Part shown: piece by piece, positions 1 through 5,137 of the stretch
How the letters are laid out: every line of letters begins with the position of its first letter
Position numbering within the stretch: the first letter of the stretch is position 1
Assembly (NCBI GenBank): GCA_900548935.1
Contig: URMR01000092.1
Coordinates: 1-6,965 of the forward strand
Direction of reading: 5' to 3'
Source: an uncultured Collinsella sp.
GTDB taxonomy: Bacteria; Actinomycetota; Coriobacteriia; Coriobacteriales; Coriobacteriaceae
Length of the DNA stretch: 6,965 nt
The notes under the pieces: model-generated
What the model was told of the DNA's origin: nothing
The model's database searches: none
Seen by the model: the letters and a program-made list of their open reading frames with translations, nothing else
Position numbers and translations under genes: made by a program

Positions 1-742
1 CGGCAACGGTTCCCTCCTGTGCGCGCAGCCAGTCGAGGACCGTCTGGATCCGCGGCTCCATCTGCGCGGATATGACGCCCAGATTGTTATGAACGAACGC
101 ATATGCCGCCTCGGCATCGCCGGCGCGTAAGGCAGAAGCAATCGCACCAGGTTTGTCCGCGGGCACCGGGCTCTCATCAAATCGTCGATACGCTTCAACC
201 GTTGATACGCTCGTCTCGTGCGGTTTGACCAATACGACAGGCGTCGCCGGAAGCACAGGATACTCAGCGGCCAGCACATCTCCCCCGCCCACGTAGAATG
301 CGGGACTCGCGTGCAAAAAGAACGGCACGTCGGCGCCGATACCACGAGCGATGTCATCGAGCGCGGGGTCCGCGCGGTCGATACCCCACAGCTCGGCCAA
401 GGCAACAATGACCGCAGCGGCATCCGTCGAGGGACCTCCCAGGCCGGCGCACAGCGGGATACGCTTTTCGATCGTCACGCACACGTTGGCATCGCGACCG
501 TAATACTCGGCCATAGCGATTGCCGCCCGATAAGCCGTATTTTTTTGCATGGGAAAATCGGATGCCGGAATGGTTTGGACGGTCAGCGCCGGCGCAGGCG
601 CGACCGTCACGGTATCGACAAGACCGACGGCTGCCATCAGGGAATCGACCCTGTGATAGCCGCGGGCGTCGCGCTCGGTATGAACTCCCAGATAGAGGTT
701 AATCTTTGCCGGCGCGGTAAGGATGAGGGACCGATCGGTCAC
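1..742 (-). CDS. ispE: 4-diphosphocytidyl-2-C-methyl-D-erythritol kinase, 3' end cut by window edge
   Basis: This is a GHMP-superfamily kinase that phosphorylates the 2-hydroxyl of CDP-methylerythritol in the non-mevalonate (MEP) isoprenoid pathway in the cytosol. I translated 247 residues. They show the N-terminal PAKINL motif (11-16, with Lys13 as the expected active-site lysine), the glycine-rich ATP loop AGLGGPSTDAA (99-109), and GADVPFF (136-142), whose Asp138 matches the catalytic aspartate. The C-terminal GHMP motif lies beyond the window, so perhaps 40-60 residues are missing. The start is GTG, preceded at 8 bases by a GAGGAG Shine-Dalgarno inside the end of veg; the veg stop lies only 2 bases upstream. 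That spacing implies co-transcription and probably translational coupling with veg. The loop reads GGPST where GGGSS is usual, which is an oddity but leaves the remaining motifs intact. The family call is firm. Confidence 0.95.
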   Translation of the reverse strand, partial: MTDRSLILTAPAKINLYLGVHTERDARGYHRVDSLMAAVGLVDTVTVAPAPALTVQTIPASDFPMQKNTAYRAAIAMAEYYGRDANVCVTIEKRIPLCAGLGGPSTDAAAVIVALAELWGIDRADPALDDIARGIGADVPFFLHASPAFYVGGGDVLAAEYPVLPATPVVLVKPHETSVSTVEAYRRFDESPVPADKPGAIASALRAGDAEAAYAFVHNNLGVISAQMEPRIQTVLDWLRAQEGTVA

Positions 743-744
743 CG

Positions 745-1041
745 TTAGTGCTCCTCGAGCTGGTTGCCGAGCGGGGTAAAGATATGCTCGCCACTCTCGG
801 GGTCGAACAGTTCGACCTGGCCAGTAAGAACATCGATATACTGGTAAGACTGACGCGATTTGCGGCCGCGACGCTCGTCAACCTCGACGATAAAGACGGC
901 GGGGTGGACGCTCTTGATGGTGCCCATGCGCTCGATGACACGGGTACGGCCCATGTTGGCCTTAACCTTGACGCGATCGCCCACCATATCGGTCAGCTTC
1001 TCGTGGATGTCGTCGACGTGATTGACTTCCATCTCTTCCAT
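745..1041 (-). CDS. veg: Veg family protein (DUF1021)
   Basis: This 98-residue protein matches the small Veg family. The core runs from about residue 20 to 80, with GDRVKVKANMGR (21-32), IERMGTI (36-42), HPAVFIVEVD (46-55) and SYQYIDVLTGQVEL (65-78). These align with the B. subtilis Veg pattern of a KANGGR block, a PSVF block and a SYSYADVLT block. In B. subtilis Veg is highly expressed and has been linked to biofilm regulation; its biochemical activity is not settled. No signal peptide or membrane segment is seen. I chose the ATG at 1041 because GGAGG lies 8 bases upstream. An in-frame TTG at 1065 would lie upstream of that ribosome site. A second ATG at 1032 is less well placed. It has its own promoter and a leader hairpin upstream, and ispE follows 2 bases after its stop. 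The N-terminus is acidic and slightly longer than in Bacillus. Confidence 0.9.
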   Translation of the reverse strand: MEEMEVNHVDDIHEKLTDMVGDRVKVKANMGRTRVIERMGTIKSVHPAVFIVEVDERRGRKSRQSYQYIDVLTGQVELFDPESGEHIFTPLGNQLEEH

Positions 1042-1049
1042 GAATAGGG

Positions 1050-1054
1050 CCTCC
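1050..1054 (-). promoter_or_regulatory. Ribosome binding site of veg
   Basis: GGAGG lies 8 bases before the ATG at 1041. It decides between three possible in-frame starts (TTG 1065, ATG 1041, ATG 1032), because it falls downstream of the first and is best spaced for the second. Confidence 0.75.
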
Positions 1055-1068
1055 AGAGGGTGCAATTC

Positions 1069-1088
1069 AAAAAGGGGATAATACCCCT
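1069..1088 (-). promoter_or_regulatory. Attenuator-like hairpin with T-tract in the veg leader
   Basis: On the minus strand, AGGGG (1088-1084), a six-base loop TATTAT and CCCCT (1077-1073) form a five-pair stem followed directly by TTTT (1072-1069). It sits between the predicted veg promoter and the veg ribosome site, where an intrinsic terminator would truncate the transcript after roughly 30 bases. The stem is short, so it may be a weak or conditional terminator, or an mRNA 5'-stabilising hairpin. It is not an end-of-gene terminator for dtd, because the predicted veg promoter lies upstream of it, though it could serve both roles. Confidence 0.4.
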
Positions 1089-1108
1089 AAGATAGACAAA
1101 ACTCTAAT

Positions 1109-1138
1109 ACTATAGCACCCTGTTGTAGCCATACGCAA
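1109..1138 (-). promoter_or_regulatory. Putative sigma-70-type promoter of veg-ispE
   Basis: Reading on the minus strand, a -35 box TTGCGT (1138-1133) and a -10 box TATAGT (1114-1109) are separated by 18 bases. The predicted start of transcription is near 1102, giving a leader of about 60 bases before the veg ATG. It lies in the only sizeable gap between dtd and veg. The -10 matches consensus at five of six positions; the -35 at three of six. Confidence 0.5.
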
Positions 1139-1171
1139 GCAGCTAAAAAAGCCCCGTCCCAAATTGACTAC

Positions 1172-1618
1172 TTACAGATTGTCTGTGTCCAGTACGATGG
1201 TGAACGGGCCGTCGTTGACCAGGTCGACCTTCATGTCGGCGCCAAAAATGCCGTGCGCCACATGCTCAACGTCCTGGGCGACGAGCGTCAGAAAATACTC
1301 GTAAAGTTCGTTAGCGACATCGGGCGCGCCGGCATCCGTAAACGACGGACGGCGGCCGTGGCGGCAGTCGGCAAACAGCGTGAACTGCGACACCACGAGC
1401 ACCTCGCCGTCGACATCGGCAAGCGCCAAGTTGGTCTTGCCGTTCTCGTCCTCGTTGATACGCAGCCCGCGGAGCTTGCCCCACAGCTTGTCGGCTTCGG
1501 CGCGTGTGTCGCCGTGGCCCACGCCCAGCAGTACCAGGTAGCCGCGTCCAATGCGGCCCACGCACTCACCGTCGACCGTCACGCCGGCGTTGAGCACGCG
1601 CTGCACCACCGCACGCAC
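1172..1618 (-). CDS. dtd: D-aminoacyl-tRNA deacylase
   Basis: DTD hydrolyses the ester bond of D-aminoacyl-tRNAs (and glycyl-tRNA-Ala), freeing tRNA in the cytosol and enforcing homochirality of translation. The 148-residue product is the usual length for bacterial DTD. It begins MRAVVQRV, as typical members do, and carries the two signature motifs: SQFTL (77-81) with Thr80, and the cross-subunit Gly-Pro motif NDGPFT (135-140), where the family usually has GPVT or similar. The RHGRRPSF segment (86-93) is also characteristic. The start is GTG, 3 bases after the rdgB stop, with GAGGAG from the rdgB end 6 bases upstream. rdgB and dtd are therefore one transcriptional unit and probably translationally coupled. 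There is no clear hairpin terminator after the TAA stop, only a GC-rich run followed by T6. Confidence 0.95.
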   Translation of the reverse strand: MRAVVQRVLNAGVTVDGECVGRIGRGYLVLLGVGHGDTRAEADKLWGKLRGLRINEDENGKTNLALADVDGEVLVVSQFTLFADCRHGRRPSFTDAGAPDVANELYEYFLTLVAQDVEHVAHGIFGADMKVDLVNDGPFTIVLDTDNL

Positions 1619-1621
1619 GGC

Positions 1622-2263
1622 CTACTCCTCGCCCGTGAGTTTGGCGGACAGATGTTCGAGCGCATGGAAACGATGGCTGATGGCGTTCTTCTCGTCCGCC
1701 GTGAGTTCGGCCATAGTCTTGCCCGGCGTGTCGACCGGCAGGAACAGCGGGTCGTAGCCAAAACCGTGATCGCCGCGGCCCTCGTGCGCGATAACGCCCT
1801 CACAGGCGCCCTCGCCATAGGTGACCAGGCCGTCCGTATCGATAAGCGCGACGACGCTCATAAAGCGCGCGGTACGATCCTCGTCTGCCACGCCTTCTAG
1901 GTTAACGAGAAGCTTGGCGTTGTTGGCGGCATCGTCGCCATGCACGCCCGCATAGCGCGCGCTATACACGCCCGGCTCGCCGTCCAGCGCGTCGACGACC
2001 AGGCCAGAATCGTCAGCAATGGCCATAAGGCCCGTCTCCTCGACCGCAGCCTGCGCCTTGATGATGGCGTTCTCCAAAAACGTCGTGCCGTTTTCCTCGG
2101 GGTCCTCAAAATCGCCCAGCTGACCGAGCGCCACAAAGCGCACCTCGGGCATGACCTTGCCCAAAATGGCCTCGATCTCGGTGAGCTTATGGGCGTTGCC
2201 CGTGGCCACGACAATGGTCGCCGCCGGGTCGAGGGTGTCGATGTCAATCTTGTCAAGTGCCAT
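1622..2263 (-). CDS. rdgB: XTP/dITP diphosphatase (non-canonical purine NTP pyrophosphatase)
   Basis: This Ham1/RdgB-family enzyme cleaves dITP, ITP and XTP to monophosphates plus pyrophosphate, keeping deaminated purines out of DNA and RNA. The 213-residue product shows TGNAHK (21-26) for the triphosphate site, ADDSGLVVDALDGEPGVYSARYAG (83-106, with the key DDSGL acidic pair), HGFGYDPLF (166-174) for base and metal binding, and KNAISHR (192-198) for base recognition. All diagnostic motifs are intact. The ATG at 2263 is preceded by a consensus AAGGAGG at 6 bases. A longer reading to 2335 would add a low-quality Arg-rich tail with no ribosome site, so I rejected it. About 12 residues precede the conserved TIVVATGN, slightly more than in E. 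coli. It lies downstream of rph, as in Bacillus, but behind a strong terminator, so it probably has its own promoter. Confidence 0.96.
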   Translation of the reverse strand: MALDKIDIDTLDPAATIVVATGNAHKLTEIEAILGKVMPEVRFVALGQLGDFEDPEENGTTFLENAIIKAQAAVEETGLMAIADDSGLVVDALDGEPGVYSARYAGVHGDDAANNAKLLVNLEGVADEDRTARFMSVVALIDTDGLVTYGEGACEGVIAHEGRGDHGFGYDPLFLPVDTPGKTMAELTADEKNAISHRFHALEHLSAKLTGEE

Positions 2264-2269
2264 GGCTGG

Positions 2270-2276
2270 CCTCCTT
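2270..2276 (-). promoter_or_regulatory. Ribosome binding site of rdgB
   Basis: AAGGAGG, a full consensus Shine-Dalgarno, ends 6 bases before the ATG at 2263. It fixes the rdgB start over the longer in-frame reading. Confidence 0.8.
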
Positions 2277-2346
2277 GTCTCTATAGCAATGCCGTGTTGG
2301 GGACGACGAGGGTCTCGGCCTCTCTCCCCTCTCAATCTACGACAGT

Positions 2347-2374
2347 CTTATACTTCGGTGTTTTCGCAGATAAA
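2347..2374 (-). promoter_or_regulatory. Possible promoter of rdgB-dtd
   Basis: TATAAG (2352-2347) is a good -10 candidate, with TTTATC (2374-2369) 16 bases upstream as a weak -35. It lies immediately after the rph terminator and would give a leader of about 75 bases. The need for a promoter here follows from the terminator upstream; the -35 matches consensus at only three of six positions, so this is tentative. Confidence 0.3.
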
Positions 2375-2409
2375 ACCTGCCAAAATAAACCTGTCCCTTT
2401 TTTGGCAGG
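2372..2409 (-). terminator. Intrinsic terminator of rph, REP-like palindrome
   Basis: A perfect ten-pair stem, CCTGCCAAAA (2409-2400) with TTTTGGCAGG (2385-2376), encloses a 14-base loop and is followed by TTTT (2375-2372). It starts at the very next base after the rph stop codon. The loop and flanks contain GGGACAGG followed by TTTATTTT, which recalls palindromes associated with REP/RAYT-type elements. As a terminator it is directional: the plus-strand reading has no T-tract. Confidence 0.75.
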
Positions 2410-3135
2410 TTAGGCGAGGGCCTGGCGCTGAAGCTCGATGAGCTCGGCAATGCCCTTGTCGCCCAGGTCGAGCAGGGCATTGAGACGCTTGCGGTCGAAG
2501 GGCGCCTGCTCGCCGGTACCCTGGAGCTCGATCATCTCGCCGGTGTCGGTAGCGACGAGGTTCATGTCGACCTCGGCGTGGCTGTCCTCGGAATAATCCA
2601 AGTCGAGCAGGGTGTTGCCATCGACGACACCCATAGAAATCGCGGCAACCTGGCCCGTGAGCGGGATGCGCTCGATTTTGCCCGCCTCGACCCACATGGC
2701 AAGAGCGTCGTGCAGCGCCATCCAGGCGCCGGTAATGCTCGCCGTACGCGTACCGCCATCGGCCTGAATCACATCGCAGTCGACGGTAACGGTGTACTCA
2801 CCGAGCGCCTTCATGTTGACGACGGTGCGCAGACTGCGGCCGATAAGCCGCTCGATCTCCATGGAGCGGCCCTTACGTTTGGCGTACTCGCGCTTGCAAC
2901 GCTTACCGGTCGATGCCGGCAGCATGGCATACTCTGCGGTTACCCAACCGGCCTTGGCGCCCTTGCGCCAGCCCGGCACACCCTCCTCGATGGTGGCGGC
3001 ACACAGTACGCGCGTGTCGCCGAACTCCGCCAGGCACGAGCCGTGGGCGTGCTTCATAACGCCGCAGGTGAGCTTAACGGGACGCAGCTCGTTGGCGGCG
3101 CGGGCGTTGGCGCGGTTGACCTGCATGTATTCCAT
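2410..3135 (-). CDS. rph: Ribonuclease PH
   Basis: RNase PH is a phosphate-dependent 3'-5' exoribonuclease that trims tRNA precursors and other RNA 3' ends, working as a hexameric ring in the cytosol. The 241-residue product is of standard length and is conserved throughout: FGDTRVLCAATIEEGVP (38-54), GWVTAEYAMLP (63-73), GRSMEIERLIGR (89-100), DCDVIQADGGTRTASITGA (119-137), and LDLDYSEDS (177-185), with Asp178 and Asp184 at the expected metal-site positions and Arg90 and Arg130 as the likely phosphate and substrate arginines. The ATG at 3135 has GAGAAGGG 7 bases upstream. A TTG at 3156 would precede that site and an ATG at 3126 is too far from it. murI ends 42 bases upstream with no terminator between them, so the two are probably co-transcribed. 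A strong terminator follows directly. Confidence 0.97.
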   Translation of the reverse strand: MEYMQVNRANARAANELRPVKLTCGVMKHAHGSCLAEFGDTRVLCAATIEEGVPGWRKGAKAGWVTAEYAMLPASTGKRCKREYAKRKGRSMEIERLIGRSLRTVVNMKALGEYTVTVDCDVIQADGGTRTASITGAWMALHDALAMWVEAGKIERIPLTGQVAAISMGVVDGNTLLDLDYSEDSHAEVDMNLVATDTGEMIELQGTGEQAPFDRKRLNALLDLGDKGIAELIELQRQALA

Positions 3136-3150
3136 AAGAAGACCCTTCTC
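3136..3150 (-). promoter_or_regulatory. rph ribosome binding site inside a small hairpin
   Basis: The site GAGAAGGG (3150-3143) overlaps a short inverted repeat, GAGAAG-GGT-CTTCTT, which ends right at the ATG. The six-pair stem has one G-U pair and only a three-base loop, so it is probably weak, but it could lower or regulate initiation. Confidence 0.4.
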
Positions 3151-3177
3151 GACCAAAGACTGTCAAAAGCGAGAGCG

Positions 3178-4062
3178 CTAGCGCAGCTCCTCCAAGTCGA
3201 CATGTTCGACGCTCTTGAGCGGCTGACCAAAGATAAAGCTACCGGCCACCGCGAACTCGGCGATGTTATCGGATGTCGTGGCAAAGCGATGCAGGGGCTC
3301 CGCGCCATCCGCCGCAAGCTGCTCGCGGCGCGTAAGGATATCGGCAAGCTCGCGCGTGGTCTCCTCGGCAGAGCTCACCACGCGCACATGAGATCCCAGC
3401 GCATGGCGAATGGGGCCCGCAAGCAGCGGAAAATGCGTGCATCCAAGCACCACGGTGTCAATGCCGTGCCCCAGTAGGGGCTCGACCGTCGCACCGACTA
3501 ACGAGCGCACCTGGGGGGTGTCGAAGATGTCGTCGTTTTCGAGCCACTGCTCCTGCAGATGCGCGCCCGAGGCAAGCTCGCTCTCGACCACCTCGACAAA
3601 GCTTGAGGCAGGGCAGCCGTACACATCGACGCCCGCATCCAGGTCCTGGATAGCGCGCGTGTACGCGCCAGACCGAATCGTAAGGTTGGTGGCCAGCACG
3701 CCCACGCGGCGCGTACGCGTGCTGTTAATGGCAGCACGTGCGCCCGGTGCGATCACGCCGATGACCGGAACATCGAGCACCTGTTGCGCGACGCGCAGGG
3801 CAGCGGCCGTTGCCGTATTGCAAGCGATGACCATGATCTTGACATCGTGGTGCGAAAGCCAGCGGCCCACCTGCAGGGCAAACGAGCGCACCTCGTCCTC
3901 ATCTCTCACGCCATAGGGACAGCGCTTGGTGTCACCAAAGTAGTAAACAGACTCATGCGGAAGGGCCGTTGCGATCGCGCGCGCGACCGTCAAGCCGCCC
4001 AGGCCCGAGTCGAACACGCCGATCGGGCGCGTATCTCCGGCCAGATTCTCGATATCGGACAT
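3178..4062 (-). CDS. murI: Glutamate racemase
   Basis: MurI interconverts L- and D-glutamate without cofactor, supplying D-Glu to MurD for peptidoglycan precursors. The 294-residue product is slightly longer than most members (about 260-285). It has the paired-cysteine active site: FDSGLGGLTV (17-25), YFGDTKRCPYG (41-51), IACNTATA (79-86) with Cys81, and LGCTHFPLL (206-214) with Cys208. IGVIAPGA (101-108) and the GVLAT segment (121-125) are also typical. The extra length is at the N-terminus (about 12 residues before the conserved PIGVFDSG) and in the C-terminal tail. The ATG at 4062 has GGTGAGG upstream with unusually tight spacing (2 bases), and no better start is available. rph follows 42 bases downstream; racE/murI followed by rph and rdgB is also a Bacillus arrangement. 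A terminator lies just upstream, which bears on its expression. Confidence 0.96.
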   Translation of the reverse strand: MSDIENLAGDTRPIGVFDSGLGGLTVARAIATALPHESVYYFGDTKRCPYGVRDEDEVRSFALQVGRWLSHHDVKIMVIACNTATAAALRVAQQVLDVPVIGVIAPGARAAINSTRTRRVGVLATNLTIRSGAYTRAIQDLDAGVDVYGCPASSFVEVVESELASGAHLQEQWLENDDIFDTPQVRSLVGATVEPLLGHGIDTVVLGCTHFPLLAGPIRHALGSHVRVVSSAEETTRELADILTRREQLAADGAEPLHRFATTSDNIAEFAVAGSFIFGQPLKSVEHVDLEELR

Positions 4063-4084
4063 TACCTCACCAAATTCTCTCTCG

Positions 4085-4115
4085 AAAAAAAATGCGACCC
4101 CGCGTGATGCGTCGC
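4085..4115 (-). terminator. Intrinsic terminator after the HAD phosphatase gene
   Basis: GCGAC (4115-4111) pairs with GTCGC (4098-4094); an inner GC/GC pair within the 12-base interior can extend the stem with a bulge. It is followed by A and then eight T (4092-4085). The location, 1 base after the HAD stop codon, and the long T-tract make it a credible terminator, though the stem is short. It ends only 22 bases before the murI start. Confidence 0.6.
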
Positions 4116-4116
4116 G

Positions 4117-5028
4117 CTACGAACGGGCTGCGACCAGCAGCTCGGCCGTTGCCACCCAACCGTCGACAATCTTGCCACGCGTTACATAGGCATTGTCGCA
4201 GGCGTCCAAAAACTCCGAGGCACCGACACTCGTCAGGCCGTTCTCGACCAGGCAGAACATGCCCACATGGTCGGCCATGTAGAAGTCGGACTCGGAGTCG
4301 CCGAGTGCGAGCGTCTCCTCGCGCTCGATCCCCAGGTGCTCGCAGAAGCGCGCAATGGCAACGCCCTTGTTGAGACCCGCCGGATTGATGTTGAAGGCGC
4401 GGCCATCCTCGACACGATTAAGCTCGAGCGTCGTCGGCTTGGACAGGTGCGTCAGATGGCCGTTGCAAGCCCAGACCAGACCGCAGCCGGCCTCGTCCAG
4501 GATGGCCTGAACCTCATCGTCGGGCACATCGCCGCGCATGCCAACGGTGACCTCACGGTACTTGTAGCCGGTCGACATGTCGTTGTGGTACTCAATTTTG
4601 TGCGGCCAGCGGGCAAGGATCTTCTCGCACACGCCGGTCTGCTCGATCACCTGGTGCGGCGTGAGACCGCAGGCGGGATCGTAAGGCATGTCGCCGGTCA
4701 GGTACTCCCAATCGTTGGCCTTGAGGTCGTACATGACCAGGCCGCCCATCTCGCCGATATAGGAGTTGAGGCCGAGCACGCGCGCGTCCTCGTGGATCAT
4801 GGTGCGGTTACGACCCGAGGTGGGAACCACCTGGATGCCGGCACGAGCGAGCGCGACAACCGCCTCGACGAGCTTGGTCGAGGGATTGCCGTCGTTATCG
4901 CGCAGCACGCACGAGCCGGGGGCGAGCATCGTGGCGTCCAGATCGGTAAAGACATACTTGACCTTGGCAAGACGCTCGCGCATCTCGCCCGAAAGCTCAG
5001 CAACGGTCGGCAGGATGTTGTGGGACAT
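4117..5028 (-). CDS. HAD superfamily (type IIB) phosphatase of unknown substrate
   Basis: A 303-residue haloacid-dehalogenase-type hydrolase, probably a cytosolic phosphatase of the sucrose-phosphate / mannosyl-phosphoglycerate phosphatase (IIB, Cof-like) branch. All four motifs are visible: I, FTDLDATML (27-35), with nucleophile Asp29 and acid/base Asp31; II, TSGR (70-73); III, Lys221 in GLNKGVAIARF (218-228); IV, LGDSESDFYMAD (242-253), with metal-binding Asp244 and Asp248. The region between about residues 85 and 200 is the cap domain, which sets substrate choice and is not diagnostic to me. No signal peptide is seen. I chose the ATG at 5028 because ACGGAG lies 5 bases upstream; an in-frame GTG at 5034 would touch that site. 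It sits alone between murE and murI, with hairpins before it and a terminator after it. The substrate is unknown; a sugar phosphate or a metabolite-repair target is possible. Confidence 0.85.
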   Translation of the reverse strand: MSHNILPTVAELSGEMRERLAKVKYVFTDLDATMLAPGSCVLRDNDGNPSTKLVEAVVALARAGIQVVPTSGRNRTMIHEDARVLGLNSYIGEMGGLVMYDLKANDWEYLTGDMPYDPACGLTPHQVIEQTGVCEKILARWPHKIEYHNDMSTGYKYREVTVGMRGDVPDDEVQAILDEAGCGLVWACNGHLTHLSKPTTLELNRVEDGRAFNINPAGLNKGVAIARFCEHLGIEREETLALGDSESDFYMADHVGMFCLVENGLTSVGASEFLDACDNAYVTRGKIVDGWVATAELLVAARS

Positions 5029-5068
5029 GGTCACTCCGTTTACATAGAAGGGGCTTGGTCTTGAGTAG

Positions 5069-5092
5069 CGCGGCTCGCCTAAGCGAGTCGCG
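5069..5092 (-). terminator. Hairpin between murE and the HAD gene (distal)
   Basis: CGCG-x-CTCGC, a four-base loop TTAG, and GCGAG-x-CGCG make a nine-pair stem with one internal mismatch on the minus strand (A opposite C). Read on the plus strand the same position is a G-U pair, so the stem there is continuous. No T-tract follows on the minus strand, so this is not a classical intrinsic terminator; factor-dependent termination, mRNA protection or a processing site are alternatives. Confidence 0.35.
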
Positions 5093-5097
5093 TTTGG

Positions 5098-5126
5098 AAC
5101 GACGGCACCCTCAACGCGCCATCGTC
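5098..5126 (-). terminator. Hairpin just after murE (proximal)
   Basis: GACGATGGC (5126-5118) can pair with GCCGTCGTT (5106-5098) as a nine-pair RNA stem including two G-U wobbles, with an 11-base loop. It begins 11 bases after the murE stop codon and is followed by CC and AAACG, with no T-tract. The wobble pairs favour the minus-strand RNA reading. It may protect the murE mRNA 3' end or help stop transcription. Confidence 0.3.
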
Positions 5127-5137
5127 AACACAATGTA

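Noticed and set aside
218..748. Plus-strand open frame of 176 codons at the left edge
   Set aside because: It is antisense to ispE, whose motifs are intact; the predicted protein is Arg-, His- and Gly-rich with no recognisable domain.
1145..1171. Classical intrinsic terminator after dtd
   Set aside because: There is a GC-rich run followed by T6, but I could not find an opposite arm to make a stem, so it is reported only as a possible repeat-derived element.
2264..2335. N-terminal extension of rdgB by 24 residues
   Set aside because: A consensus AAGGAGG sits 6 bases before the ATG at 2263, inside the would-be extension, and the extra residues are an Arg-rich low-quality stretch.
5123..5128. 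TTGACG as a -35 box for a HAD gene promoter
   Set aside because: No acceptable -10 hexamer is present 16-18 bases downstream, and the bases are better explained as part of a hairpin arm.
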